Assembly (NCBI GenBank): GCA_026390775.1
Contig: JAPLFF010000004.1
Span: 25,584-89,583, forward strand
Reading direction: 5' to 3'
DNA: 64,000 bases
Source: Ignavibacteriales bacterium
Lineage (GTDB): Bacteria > Bacteroidota > Ignavibacteria > Ignavibacteriales > Melioribacteraceae
Shown: in pieces, positions 17,069 through 25,870 of the stretch
Layout of the letters: every line of letters begins with the position of its first letter
Position numbering within the stretch: the stretch's first letter is position 1
Program-made: the position numbers and the translations under genes
Notes under the pieces: model-generated
Seen by the model: the letters and a program-made list of their open reading frames with translations, nothing else
Told to the model about the DNA's origin: nothing
Database searches by the model: none

Positions 17069-17473
17069 TTAACCACAACATCCGCTAGCTGGTTTTGCAA
17101 GCGATGCAAAATTAAATTTTAGTTTTTCGCTTAGATAAGTATTAATCTCCTGGTAAAAGCCGATCAACTTTTCTTGAGTAGTGTAATAATTGCCCAGCAC
17201 TTCATTTTCCATTGCTTTCTTACGGGCTTCTTCAATTTTATTTTTATCTTCGGCAGTAATACCGCCCCATCGTGTGCGATTTTGATAGTCGCTTATTACA
17301 GCATTGTATTCCCGCGAAGCTTCTTTAGCAGAATCATCAATTCTGAATTGATCACGTGCTTTAATGAAATTATTATATGCTTCCGAATTGAGAATAGCTT
17401 TACCAAGCGCCTGAGCTGAAATATTCAACTTGTTAGCTGCAACCTGGTTTACTTCTTCCTGTTCATTTCCCAT
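17069..17473 (-). CDS. YlbF-like helical protein with GCCG tail (copy 2)
   Basis: 134-aa helical protein of the same YlbF-like type (ALGKAILNSEAYNNFIKARDQ) ending in ASGCCG. It shares with its neighbour the arrangement helix bundle, then SLAKPA/KLAAPS linker, then vicinal cysteines, so the two likely act together. It follows directly on ArsA. Vicinal thiols bind As(III) well, and a chaperone or sensor role is possible; a link to RNA turnover as in Bacillus cannot be excluded. Confidence 0.68.
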   Translation of the reverse strand: MGNEQEEVNQVAANKLNISAQALGKAILNSEAYNNFIKARDQFRIDDSAKEASREYNAVISDYQNRTRWGGITAEDKNKIEEARKKAMENEVLGNYYTTQEKLIGFYQEINTYLSEKLKFNFASLAKPASGCCG

Positions 17474-17483
17474 TTCTTTTTCC

Positions 17484-19334
17484 TTAGACTTTTACATTGT
17501 TATTGTATAATAATCCTGATGCCTTGCGAATCATTTCTAAACCTTTTATTTCGGATTTCAACAGCGGCATAACCGTAATCGGTAATTGAAATCTCTCTTT
17601 AATTTCTCCGAGATATTTTTCCTGCATCTTTCTTCTCTTGATGAAAAATTCATTTGTGCAGTATTCCGGTTCAAGCACTTGGTTAGCAACTACAAACTGC
17701 GTTTGAATTCCAGCTTCTTTCAAATCGAGCATCGCCCTGTACGCTTCTATAACCGGTGTCGATTCCGGATATACTACAAACGAAAAAATAGATTGGCTCG
17801 AATCTTTCATTCTCTTTATAACTCTGTCAAATCTCTTTTGAGTAACTGATTTTGCATCCTGACTTTTTTGATTTGTCGTAACCATCAAACTTACCTGGTC
17901 GCTGTAATCAAACGGAAGTTCAAGCAAGCGCAGTGTATGACCCGTAGGCGCTGTATCGAATACCACGAATTGATAATCATCGCTCTCTACATATTCCATA
18001 AATTTGTCGAACGCCGCCATCTCTTCTGTGCAAGGTGATTCTAATTCTTCTTTTATGGCAATCATCATGTCTTCGGAATATTTTGTTTTTGATTCCTCAA
18101 TAATTCTCTGCTTATATTCTTCAGTTGCTTTTTCCTGGTCAACAATTACAGACCAAAGATTCTCAATTCCTTTTACTTCCTGAATTTTATCGGTAATATT
18201 TTGTTCAAGCACTTCACCTATGTGTGATGCCGGATCGGTTGTGAGAAGTAGTGTTTTGAATCCTTCTTTCGCAAACTTATAAGCCGTTGCAACTGAAATT
18301 ACTGTTTTGCCTACTCCGCCCTTGCCTGTAAAGAAAATGGATTTTGTTTTACCGTTCGGAGTTATTATTTCATCTATCGAATCCGCCTCGAAATTTTTGA
18401 AATCTGCTTTTAACAATTCACCGTTGCCAATCGAATAAGTTTGCTTATCCGTATTAGCGAACAAATCTTTTTCAATATTCAAAAGTCTTTCAACGCCTTT
18501 AATTTCTCCATCACGCTGAAACATTTTTCTAATTCTTACCGGAAAATCAGATACTATTATTTTCACATACTTCTGCTGCATTTCAAATCTGCTTTTGAAG
18601 AATGGATGCTCGCATACTTCTTCCGGTAGCATTCCGTTAATAATCAATTCAACATTTTTAACGCCGATTTCTTTCAACTCTTTAGATGAGCGTTTGGTCT
18701 CGTAAACAGATGTCTCTTCCGGTTGTAGAACAAACATAAAAGTCGTTCTCTCTGCATCGCCAAGCAAACGCGTAGCTTCATCATACTTCACTTTATTTTC
18801 TTGAATAGAGGCAACCGGACCGATACAAGTATTTCCTTCTCCCTTCGTGCTTTCTTCTATATGTTTACTCCAATCAACCGGCAATTCGAGAAGCCGTATT
18901 GTGTGTCCCGTAGGTGCAGTATCAAATATTACAACATCATACTTTTCGCCTTTGCCTTCCTTTTCAGCTACCATAAAATCAACAAAGCGGTCAAACGATG
19001 CTATCTCCGTTGTGCAAGGTGATTTAAACTGCTCCTCTAATACTGCCATTACACTTTCGGGCATAACTGCACGCATCGGCGAAAGTATCCTTTCCTTGTA
19101 CTCCTCCGTTGCTTTATCGGGATCTATTTCCATTCCCCACAAATTATTTAAGAGCGGGGTTATTTTATGCCCTATTTCTGTTTCAAAAACATCCGCTAGG
19201 TTTGATGCCGGATCTGTTGTTACTATTAAAGTTTTTTTACCTTCGTTTGCATAGTGAACCGCAGAAGCGCAAGCCATTGTAGTTTTACCTACACCGCCTT
19301 TTCCGCTGAAGAAAATATATTTTGTGCTATTCAT
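17484..19334 (-). CDS. arsA: ArsA arsenical pump-driving ATPase (two-domain)
   Basis: 616 aa, an internal duplication with two nucleotide-binding halves. P-loops GKGGVGKT are at 11-18 and about 336-343, and each half has the signal-transduction motif DTAPTGHTLRLLELP. Cysteines in SPCTTE and SPCTEE segments and near PEEVCEHP/PEYCTNEF match the regions holding As(III)-binding cysteines in other ArsA proteins. It powers arsenite export with a membrane partner; here no ArsB is seen and ACR3 lies in the neighbouring run, so ArsA-ACR3 coupling is inferred. ArsD is encoded just upstream. Confidence 0.95.
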   Translation of the reverse strand: MNSTKYIFFSGKGGVGKTTMACASAVHYANEGKKTLIVTTDPASNLADVFETEIGHKITPLLNNLWGMEIDPDKATEEYKERILSPMRAVMPESVMAVLEEQFKSPCTTEIASFDRFVDFMVAEKEGKGEKYDVVIFDTAPTGHTIRLLELPVDWSKHIEESTKGEGNTCIGPVASIQENKVKYDEATRLLGDAERTTFMFVLQPEETSVYETKRSSKELKEIGVKNVELIINGMLPEEVCEHPFFKSRFEMQQKYVKIIVSDFPVRIRKMFQRDGEIKGVERLLNIEKDLFANTDKQTYSIGNGELLKADFKNFEADSIDEIITPNGKTKSIFFTGKGGVGKTVISVATAYKFAKEGFKTLLLTTDPASHIGEVLEQNITDKIQEVKGIENLWSVIVDQEKATEEYKQRIIEESKTKYSEDMMIAIKEELESPCTEEMAAFDKFMEYVESDDYQFVVFDTAPTGHTLRLLELPFDYSDQVSLMVTTNQKSQDAKSVTQKRFDRVIKRMKDSSQSIFSFVVYPESTPVIEAYRAMLDLKEAGIQTQFVVANQVLEPEYCTNEFFIKRRKMQEKYLGEIKERFQLPITVMPLLKSEIKGLEMIRKASGLLYNNNVKV

Positions 19335-19360
19335 TTTTTCATATCCTTCGTTTAATTATC

Positions 19361-19403
19361 AGTGTGAATCCGTTAAATCCGTGCCTGCCTGCCGGTAGGC
19401 AAG
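19361..19403. repeat. Dispersed repeat with palindrome TGCCTGCCGGTAGGCA
   Basis: Between arsA and arsD lies a segment like GAATCCGTTAAATCCGTG followed by a near-perfect 16-base palindrome (19386-19401). Such 'CCGGTAGGCA' palindromes recur in Bacteroidota-type genomes as short interspersed elements. Only one copy is present here. Confidence 0.4.
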
Positions 19404-19405
19404 TT

Positions 19406-19720
19406 CTATTGTTTTTCTTTTACAAATCTTGCCAACTCATCATATCCCGGATATTCTTTTTCCTTTACAACTTTTCCATCAACCAAAGTCAATGGAAGAA
19501 TTTCAACGCCGTTGGTTTGAAGACGCTTCATTACTTCCGGTTGCTGCATAAATTTGGGTCCCTGCTGACTTAGCAAATACCTATCTATTTTTACTTGTCC
19601 GTCAAATTCTTTTTTAACTTTTAGAATTGCTTCATTGATATCCAACAAAGCCGGATCAATATCCGGTCCGCACAATCCGCTTGCACAGCACATCGGCGGA
19701 TCATAAATTTCAATTTTCAT
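19406..19720 (-). CDS. arsD: ArsD arsenic metallochaperone
   Basis: 104-aa thioredoxin-fold protein with C11, C12 and C17 in PPMCCASGLCGPDID, the As(III)-binding triad of ArsD (C12, C13, C18 in E. coli). ArsD hands As(III) to ArsA, encoded directly downstream. The C-terminal vicinal cysteines found in some ArsD proteins are absent. Confidence in family and role is high. Confidence 0.96.
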   Translation of the reverse strand: MKIEIYDPPMCCASGLCGPDIDPALLDINEAILKVKKEFDGQVKIDRYLLSQQGPKFMQQPEVMKRLQTNGVEILPLTLVDGKVVKEKEYPGYDELARFVKEKQ

Positions 19721-19760
19721 TTTATTATTCCTTTATTTTTTATTTCCACTTTTCACTACG

Positions 19761-19832
19761 TTATTGCGAGCGAAGCGAGACAATCTCTATCGCTTTTCAA
19801 AATTGCTTCGTTGACTTCGTCTCATTACAATT
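19761..19832. repeat. 'GCGAGCGAAGCGAG' dispersed repeat
   Basis: ATTGCGAGCGAAGCGAGACA and, about 25 bases on, the inverted AATTGCTTCGTTGACTTCGT form an imperfect hairpin in the gap between arsD and the FmdB-like gene. A degenerate relative is at 30951-30986. This pattern is common as an intergenic repeat in many bacterial genomes (recollection). Confidence 0.5.
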
Positions 19833-19840
19833 ACTGTCTA

Positions 19841-20077
19841 TCAGCAACATCCGCTTCCCGAACCGCCGCAGCATCCTCCGCCGCCGTTTTGTGAAACTGG
19901 TGATTTAACATTGATTGATTGTCCACCAAGAATTGCAAACCCACCAAATACTTGTTCAAGCTCTTTACTTCCACATTGTTCACAAGTAATATCCAATCCT
20001 TTTTCTTTTTGTTCGATGCTTGCTTTTACATCAAAATAGTAACCGCATTCTTTGCAGTGATATTCATATGTAGGCAT
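19841..20077 (-). CDS. FmdB-like zinc-ribbon protein with CC tail
   Basis: 78 aa. The N-terminal half is an FmdB-type zinc ribbon (C8/C11 in YHCKECG and C32/C35 in CEQCG). The C-terminal half is a flexible Gly-rich stretch ending in GGGGCCGGSGSGCC, two vicinal cysteine pairs. The tail matches those on the YlbF-like proteins of the same operon. FmdB family function is unsettled; the tail suggests soft-metal or As(III) binding (inference). Confidence 0.82.
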   Translation of the reverse strand: MPTYEYHCKECGYYFDVKASIEQKEKGLDITCEQCGSKELEQVFGGFAILGGQSINVKSPVSQNGGGGCCGGSGSGCC

Positions 20078-20335
20078 TTATTGTTTCTCCTTTATTGTTT
20101 TTTCTTTTTCTCTGTTAATTAAATCTTCGGCTAATTTATAAATATCATTTATAGGTTTTTCTTTAACTGTTTTACCAATTTTAACAGCTTCTTGAATTTC
20201 ATCAATTGAAACGCCAAGTCTGATTGCTTCAGCAAAATGATAACGCAAACAAGACAGACAGTTGCCGCCGATTGATGCGCCGATTGCAATAAGCTCAGTT
20301 ATTTTAGGATCGATAAGTAATACGGAATTTTCCAT
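20078..20335 (-). CDS. Carboxymuconolactone decarboxylase-family (AhpD-like) protein
   Basis: 85-aa helical protein with the AhpD-type active site C26-L-S-C29-x3-H33 in GGNCLSCLRYHFAEA followed by RLGVSIDEIQEA. Family members are thiol oxidoreductases or decarboxylases; such small copies often occur in arsenic operons. It abuts the FmdB-like gene and the arsR gene. Confidence 0.85.
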   Translation of the reverse strand: MENSVLLIDPKITELIAIGASIGGNCLSCLRYHFAEAIRLGVSIDEIQEAVKIGKTVKEKPINDIYKLAEDLINREKEKTIKEKQ

Positions 20336-20341
20336 CGTTTT

Positions 20342-20746
20342 TTACGCCTCGGCTTTTTGTTTAATCTTTTTCTTTAAATCTGTTTCCGGGATAATTCCAA
20401 CAACACATTTATTGCCTTCTCTTAAAAGAAGTCGTTCTTTTAACCGTAGCTCATCTACTGAAAATATTTCATCATTTAAATAACTTTTCAAGAAAGTGAA
20501 TAAGTTTTTGTTTTGGACTATGCTTTTATTCAGTTCATAGTAAACCCAAGTGCCTTTTTTCTCTGCGGTCAATAGATCCGCGTTTTTAATAATTGTTAGA
20601 GCCTTAGAAACAGCATACTGCGGAATTTTAAGCGCGTCCATCAATTCGCAAACACAAAGAATTTGCCCTCTCTTAATAAAGAGGTTAATTATTCTTAATC
20701 TTGTTTCATCTCCTAAAGCTTTTAATACATCTATCTTGGTTTCCAT
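20342..20746 (-). CDS. ArsR-family repressor of the arsD-arsA run
   Basis: 134-aa winged-helix protein with the sensor pair C31-V-C33 in ILCVCELMDAL and recognition helix AVSKALTIIKNADLL. It has a longer C-terminal helix than the 114-aa ArsR, with an extra cysteine (NKCVVG). It heads the arsD/arsA run and reads out from a promoter whose spacer is filled by a perfect 20-bp palindrome, so autoregulation by As(III) is likely. Confidence 0.93.
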   Translation of the reverse strand: METKIDVLKALGDETRLRIINLFIKRGQILCVCELMDALKIPQYAVSKALTIIKNADLLTAEKKGTWVYYELNKSIVQNKNLFTFLKSYLNDEIFSVDELRLKERLLLREGNKCVVGIIPETDLKKKIKQKAEA

Positions 20747-20763
20747 TTTCTCACCCGATTGTT

Positions 20764-20783
20764 ATATGCCAATTTTTGCATAC
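20764..20783. promoter_or_regulatory. Second, imperfect ArsR operator
   Basis: ATATGCCAATTTTTGCATAC matches the perfect palindrome at 20788-20807 at 17 of 20 positions and lies four bases from it, on the downstream side of the arsR -10 box. Two tandem sites suggest cooperative repressor binding. Confidence 0.55.
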
Positions 20784-20784
20784 A

Positions 20785-20813
20785 AACATATGCCAATATT
20801 GGCATATTGTCAA
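20785..20813 (-). promoter_or_regulatory. Promoter of the arsR-arsD-arsA run with embedded operator
   Basis: Minus-strand TTGACA (20808-20813) and TATGTT (20785-20790) are 17 bases apart. The spacer is occupied by the perfect palindrome at 20788-20807, so a bound repressor would block RNA polymerase. Confidence 0.7.
20788..20807. promoter_or_regulatory. Perfect 20-bp ArsR operator palindrome
   Basis: ATATGCCAATATTGGCATAT is its own reverse complement. It lies between the divergent ArsR genes and inside the promoter of the minus-strand one. The size and position fit an ArsR/SmtB-dimer site. Confidence 0.75.
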
Positions 20814-20835
20814 ATGTTTTTTAATTAGTTACTTT
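20807..20835 (+). promoter_or_regulatory. Possible promoter of the divergent arsR gene
   Basis: TTGTCA and TACTTT are 17 bases apart, ending about 27 bases before the ATG at 20863. The -35 box touches the perfect palindrome, so both directions could be repressed together. Confidence 0.4.
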
Positions 20836-20862
20836 AGTGCATAACAATAAGAAGATAATTCT

Positions 20863-21171
20863 ATGGGCTGTTGTGTTAAAGAAGAAGAGTATTCAAAACT
20901 CCAAAAAGATGCAGCTAAATACGCCAAGGCATTTGCGCATCCTGCGCGGGTTGCAATTTTAGAACTGCTGGTTAAACAATGCGATTGTATTTGTAACGAC
21001 TTGGTTAAGAGTTTACCTTTAGCTCAGTCAACTGTATCCCAGCATATAAAGATTCTCAAAGAAGTCGGACTTATAGATGGTATCGAGAAATCTCCGGCTA
21101 TTGAATATCATCTTAACAAAAAGAAATGGTTCGAAGCTAAACAAGCGATGAAAGATTTTTTTGAAGAGTAA
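20863..21171 (+). CDS. Divergent ArsR-family regulator, Cys-rich
   Basis: 102-aa winged-helix protein of the ArsR family, the only plus-strand gene in the first 56 kb. It starts MGCC and carries C40, C42 and C44 ([10 protein letters not shown]) at the sensor position, plus the recognition helix [14 protein letters not shown]. The N-terminal vicinal pair with the CxCxC motif could make a site of four or more thiols, different from the CVC pair of the other two ArsR proteins. It shares the palindromic control region with its divergent neighbour. Confidence 0.9.
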   Translation: MGCCVKEEEYSKLQKDAAKYAKAFAHPARVAILELLVKQCDCICNDLVKSLPLAQSTVSQHIKILKEVGLIDGIEKSPAIEYHLNKKKWFEAKQAMKDFFEE

Positions 21172-21365
21172 TATTAACAAGCTCATTCAAACTATATTCT
21201 TTGGTTTGGGGGAAGCTGATCCGGTTAGAATAGAAATTATGGTTAAGTGATAAATTAATTTTCCCTTTACTTTTATCTTTTAAATTCATTTTTAACTTTA
21301 GGCATAATAGACCACTTTTTTGTTTTAATATAGTTTTCCAAAAAAGTCTAGTTATGATTCTTAAT

Positions 21366-22553
21366 TCATATTATAAAAAAAATTGTTACTGACAGTGCTA
21401 TTCCAACTAGAACCACATAAAGAATATCTGTTTTTAATAACAAAGCGATTAATGCAGTCGCACCAATAGATATTTGAGCCGCACCCCAATGCAAGTTCAG
21501 TGCAAACTGAATAGTAATTGTAAATAATAATCCGACAAATGAGCTTAGCACTCCTCGTATAATTTCATTGAATAACTTTTGAGTCCGCAGTTTATCAAAG
21601 ATTGGAGTAATGCCTATAAGCATAAGAAATGAGGGTAAAAAAATACTTACTGTTCCAACGATAGCTCCAAAAGAACCAGCCAGCAAATAGCCTATAAATG
21701 TAGCTGTAATAACGATTGGACCCGGTGTTACTTGTCCCAATGCAATTCCATCCATGAAAGTTTTGTTATCTAATAAATGCCGGACATCAACAATTTCGTG
21801 GAACATCAAGGGGACCGAAGCGAGCCCGCCTCCGAAGGCAAACAAATCAATTCTGAACATCAAAGTGGATAGAACTAAAAGATTTTTATCTAATATGTAA
21901 AGTGCTAAAAGCAGAACTAAATAAGTCAGTAAGATGAATATAATTTGCCGGTTGTATGATTTCGTCTTATCCTGAGCTAAAGAAATATCTGCTCTAACTT
22001 GCTGTTTCGAGATTTGGTTTTTCATTCTAAGTAATATTCCTATAACAGCGGACAGCACAATTATGATGATAGGATTTATCTTTAAACCAAACAGAACTAT
22101 CGCAATAATTGTAATTAGAACCGATCTCCATTCTTTAAGTGTAACCTTGCTGAATGAAATAGTTGCATTTGCTATGATAGCTACAATTATCGCCTGAAGA
22201 CAACTGAATATAAAAACCGTAACCGGAAGATTGATAACTAATTTATAAACCGCCGCAAGCATTGACATTAGAAAGAAAGCGGGTAAGCCAAAACCTATGA
22301 AAGTTGCAGCGGCGCCGGCTACTCCCCGTGTTTTCAATCCAACGTAAGCAGCAGATTGCATTGCGGTTGCACCGGGAATAACTTGACAAAGGGCAACCCC
22401 ATTACTAAAAGTTTCTTTATCAATCCACTTTTCTTCTTCAACTGCCATCTTGCGGATATAAGCCACCATAGATGGTCCTCCGAATGCGGTTAATCCCAAA
22501 CGAAGAAATGACGTGAATAATTTTAATAATGAAGGTTGAGAATTTGTTGTCAT
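21366..22553 (-). CDS. ChrA-family chromate transporter
   Basis: 395-aa membrane protein with two homologous halves, each opening with the chromate transporter motif: LTAFGGPSMVAYIRKM...VALCQVIPGATAMQ and FAFGGGLASVPLMFHEI...IALGQVTPGPIVI. This is the long two-domain ChrA type, which exports chromate. No ChrB or ChrR partner is next to it, so the substrate could be another oxyanion. Monocistronic by position. Confidence 0.9.
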   Translation of the reverse strand: MTTNSQPSLLKLFTSFLRLGLTAFGGPSMVAYIRKMAVEEEKWIDKETFSNGVALCQVIPGATAMQSAAYVGLKTRGVAGAAATFIGFGLPAFFLMSMLAAVYKLVINLPVTVFIFSCLQAIIVAIIANATISFSKVTLKEWRSVLITIIAIVLFGLKINPIIIIVLSAVIGILLRMKNQISKQQVRADISLAQDKTKSYNRQIIFILLTYLVLLLALYILDKNLLVLSTLMFRIDLFAFGGGLASVPLMFHEIVDVRHLLDNKTFMDGIALGQVTPGPIVITATFIGYLLAGSFGAIVGTVSIFLPSFLMLIGITPIFDKLRTQKLFNEIIRGVLSSFVGLLFTITIQFALNLHWGAAQISIGATALIALLLKTDILYVVLVGIALSVTIFFII

Positions 22554-22586
22554 TATTTACTTAATCCTTTTTAACAATATAGTGCT

Positions 22587-23810
22587 TTATTCGCTCCGCA
22601 GCGCGTTTATTGGATCAAGTAAAGAAGCTTTCCGTGCCGGATATATTCCAAAAAATAATCCGACAAGCATCGAGAATCCGAAAGAGTAAAAGATAGATGT
22701 TAAAGAAACACTTGCAGCCCATTCCGTTCCAAAGGCAATTATAAGCGAACCGATCACACCGATGAATATCCCCATTACTCCTCCGCCAATACTAAGAATA
22801 GCTGATTCAATTACAAACTGAATTAGAATATCTTTTTTGCTTGCACCCACAGCCATTCTCAAACCGATCTCGTTTGTTCTTTCACGAATAGCGATAAGCA
22901 TAATTGCGAGAACACCTATTCCGCCAACCAGCAAGGAGATGCCGGCAATACTTGTAATTAGCATTGTAAAAGTGTCGGTTGTTTCTCGCTGTGTTTCTAA
23001 AAGATCGGTTTGACTTTGTATCGTGTAATCGTCTGCTTTATTTTGTTTAATTAAACGGTGCCGTTCTCTCAAAACTTCGGTGATCTGTTTTGCGGTCTCC
23101 ACCATTTTTTCTTGATTGATTGCCTGAATGTTTATTGAATTTATGTAGCTAAGATTAAATACTCTTCTAAGCGCAGTTTGTATCGGAATAAAAATTTGAT
23201 CATCCTGATCAAACCCGTTCAAGTCAACTCCTTTGGATTCCATAACACCAATAACTTCGAAAGGAATTTTCCCAATGCGTATAGTTTCGCCAATCGGGTC
23301 TTCGCCTCCAAACACATTTTTAACAACGGATTGACCTAATACAGCAACCCGTCTTGATGCAGAATTTTCTTCATAGCTAAAGAAGGATCCTTTAACAGCG
23401 CGAAAATTTCTAATCTCTTGAAATTCACTTGTTGTTCCAACGATAGTTGTGTTAGTGCTCAAGTTGCCATACTTAACTTGCATTTTTTTACTCTGCACTG
23501 GTGCGGATAATTTTATCAGCGAGCACTCCTTCTGAAGTGCAACAGCATCTTGAAGTATAAGAGTTGTAACTACTCCGCGTATCTGCATCCTGCCTGCAGT
23601 ATTTTGAACTTGCCCCGCATTTATTATTAAAAGGTCGGTGCCCATAGCTTCTATTTTACTTAGCACTTCATTTTGCGCACCGTTACCGATAGCTACCATA
23701 ATGATCACTGCTGAAACACCTATTATAATTCCAACAAGTGCAAGGATCGTTCGTAACTTATGTGCTAATAGCTGCCTCCTCGATATTTTAATACTTCGTG
23801 CAATTTTCAT
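22587..23810 (-). CDS. MacB-like ABC transporter permease (1)
   Basis: 407-aa permease with one N-terminal helix (ALVGIIIGVSAVIIMVAIGNGAQ), a periplasmic MacB-type domain (about 45-280) and three C-terminal helices of the FtsX domain (GISLLVGGIGVLAIMLIAIRERTNEIGLRMAVGA). It lacks a fused ATPase. With the second permease at 23891 and the ATPase at 25092 it likely makes a heterodimeric MacB-type mechanotransporter working with the adaptor and TolC genes upstream. Confidence 0.9.
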   Translation of the reverse strand: MKIARSIKISRRQLLAHKLRTILALVGIIIGVSAVIIMVAIGNGAQNEVLSKIEAMGTDLLIINAGQVQNTAGRMQIRGVVTTLILQDAVALQKECSLIKLSAPVQSKKMQVKYGNLSTNTTIVGTTSEFQEIRNFRAVKGSFFSYEENSASRRVAVLGQSVVKNVFGGEDPIGETIRIGKIPFEVIGVMESKGVDLNGFDQDDQIFIPIQTALRRVFNLSYINSINIQAINQEKMVETAKQITEVLRERHRLIKQNKADDYTIQSQTDLLETQRETTDTFTMLITSIAGISLLVGGIGVLAIMLIAIRERTNEIGLRMAVGASKKDILIQFVIESAILSIGGGVMGIFIGVIGSLIIAFGTEWAASVSLTSIFYSFGFSMLVGLFFGIYPARKASLLDPINALRSE

Positions 23811-23890
23811 TGTGTAATCGTAGTGTTCGTTTTTTGAATGCCGTTAAATTATTCATTCCGTCAACTTGCAAAAGCAAAGAATCCGTTTTA

Positions 23891-25105
23891 TTATCGCAGT
23901 GCTTCTACTGGTTGTAATTTGGATGCTCGTTTTGCCGGTTGCAGCCCCGCGATAATTCCAACCAAACTTGAAGAAACGACACCGAGCACAACGCTTATCC
24001 AAGAGATTGATACGGGCATACCTGTTATCATTTCTAAAACTTTTGCGCCAATTCCTCCGAGAATAATTCCTATTACTCCTCCGATCAGCGTAATGGCAGA
24101 CGCTTCAAACAAAAACTGCATCATTATGTCTTTACTTTTTGCTCCAACTGCCTTACGCAAACCAATTTCTTTTTTCCTTTCGTTAACCGATATGAGCATA
24201 ATATTAGCAACAACTACACCTCCGGCGATTAAAGAAATACCTGCTATGAGAGCAAGAAAAATGTTAAAAGTTCCCGCAATTTTTTCTGCAAATTTGGTTA
24301 TCTCGGTCGGAGTTGTAATTCCAAAATCATCCAGAACACCCGGTGCGAGAGAGTGACGCTCTCTAAGAATTGCCCGAATATTTTCTGAAGTTTTGTCTAT
24401 ATCTTTTGAAGAAGTTAAAAGAATTTTTACTGCGGTTATGTAATCAACATTGGATACGCGTCTCATAAAAGTAGTAAGAGGAATATTAATTCTATTATCC
24501 ATATCTCCACCGCCGGGGCTTGTTCCTTTCGATTGCATAATTCCTTTTACTTCAAATTGGATGTTGCCGATCCTTATTTGCTGTCCGATAGGATTTTCAT
24601 CTCCAAAAAGTTCTTTTTTAACGGTGGGACCTAAAAGGCAAACTCGGTTAAGATTTGACATATCTTCATCCGAAATAAAATCTCCTTCTTCTACATCCCA
24701 ATTCCACACTTTTGCCCAAGTGGGGGTAATGCCAAACACATTAGTCGTTGTAGATTTTTCCATATACTTGATTTCAGCTCCCCCTTTTCTATTGAAAGGT
24801 GCTATATCTACTACTGTAGTTACTTCACGTTTTATTACTTCAGCGTCCTCCAATTTCAAAGTAATTATTGGTTGCCCGCCTGTTGGTTGCCCCATCATAC
24901 TTCCCGATCCTGCAGAAACCATAATGCTTTCAAGTCCAAATTTTTTCACTCTATCCATCACGCGGTCTTGCGCCCCCATTCCGGCGGAAATAATTAATGT
25001 TAGAGCGGTAATACCAATTACTATTCCTATCATCATCAAAAATGTTCGGAGTTTATTTCTTCCAAGTCCAACGTAAGCAATTTTCAATAATCTATTTGTT
25101 TTCAT
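23891..25105 (-). CDS. MacB-like ABC transporter permease (2)
   Basis: 404-aa permease of the same build as its neighbour: N-terminal helix [22 protein letters not shown], periplasmic domain, then FtsX helices ([35 protein letters not shown]). Its start overlaps the end of the ATPase gene by 14 bases, indicating coupling. A Met/Gly-rich segment ([12 protein letters not shown]) lies in the periplasmic loop. Confidence 0.9.
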   Translation of the reverse strand: MKTNRLLKIAYVGLGRNKLRTFLMMIGIVIGITALTLIISAGMGAQDRVMDRVKKFGLESIMVSAGSGSMMGQPTGGQPIITLKLEDAEVIKREVTTVVDIAPFNRKGGAEIKYMEKSTTTNVFGITPTWAKVWNWDVEEGDFISDEDMSNLNRVCLLGPTVKKELFGDENPIGQQIRIGNIQFEVKGIMQSKGTSPGGGDMDNRINIPLTTFMRRVSNVDYITAVKILLTSSKDIDKTSENIRAILRERHSLAPGVLDDFGITTPTEITKFAEKIAGTFNIFLALIAGISLIAGGVVVANIMLISVNERKKEIGLRKAVGAKSKDIMMQFLFEASAITLIGGVIGIILGGIGAKVLEMITGMPVSISWISVVLGVVSSSLVGIIAGLQPAKRASKLQPVEALR

Positions 25106-25844
25106 TAGAAACCTCCGTGGAAGAAATTTTATTTAGTTCATTCTCCGCATCTAACGGATTCTGATTTACTTCATCCGAGATAATTTTACCGTCTGCAATT
25201 TTGATAATACGTCTTGTGTGTTCAGCAATATCTTGTTCGTGAGTAACGAGAACGATTGTTCTTCCTAATTTATTCAATTCATTAAAAAGAGAAATTATTT
25301 CAAGACTTGAACGAGTATCAAGATTTCCGGTCGGCTCATCGGCAAAAATAATTTCGGGATTGTTCACAAGTGCACGGGCAATTGCAACACGCTGCTGCTG
25401 TCCGCCTGAAAGCTCACTTGGATTATGATGGATTCTGTCTGCTAATCCAACCGATACCAAAGCTTCCTTTGCAAGATTTGTTATATCTTGCCTGTCGGAA
25501 TAAATTAATGGCAGCTCAACATTTTCGAGAGCGTTTGTTCTCGCTAATAAATTGAATGATTGAAACACAAAACCAATTTTTTGATTCCGGACTTTCGCCA
25601 ACTCTTCGTCATCAAGTTTGCTCACCTCGGCTCCGTCGAGTATTAATGAACCATTTGTTGGTTTATCTAGACAGCCGAGGATATTCATCAATGTGGATTT
25701 GCCCGAACCCGAAGCTCCCATTATAGCAACAAATTCTCCTCTTTGTATCTCAAGTGAAACATTATTGAGAGCTGTTACTTCTGTGCCCACACCTTTGCCG
25801 TAAAATTTAGAAATATTTTTCGCTTGAATTATAATATTGTTCAT
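25092..25844 (-). CDS. ABC transporter ATP-binding protein, MacB/LolD type
   Basis: 250-aa ATPase with Walker [10 protein letters not shown]-loop [22 protein letters not shown], signature LSGGQQQR, Walker [13 protein letters not shown] and H-loop VTHEQ. The '[17 protein letters not shown]' segment is typical for MacB/LolD-like transporters. It powers the two permeases downstream. Confidence 0.94.
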   Translation of the reverse strand: MNNIIIQAKNISKFYGKGVGTEVTALNNVSLEIQRGEFVAIMGASGSGKSTLMNILGCLDKPTNGSLILDGAEVSKLDDEELAKVRNQKIGFVFQSFNLLARTNALENVELPLIYSDRQDITNLAKEALVSVGLADRIHHNPSELSGGQQQRVAIARALVNNPEIIFADEPTGNLDTRSSLEIISLFNELNKLGRTIVLVTHEQDIAEHTRRIIKIADGKIISDEVNQNPLDAENELNKISSTEVSNENK

Positions 25845-25870
25845 AATTATTTCCTTTTGTTTTTCTTATT

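Noticed and set aside
18847..19254. Plus-strand open frame of 135 codons
   Set aside because: Lies opposite the first ArsA domain and shows no protein-like pattern.
23838..24356. Plus-strand open frame of 172 codons
   Set aside because: Antisense to the same permease; no family features.
24450..25076. Plus-strand open frame of 208 codons
   Set aside because: Antisense shadow of the second MacB-like permease, which has clear family motifs.
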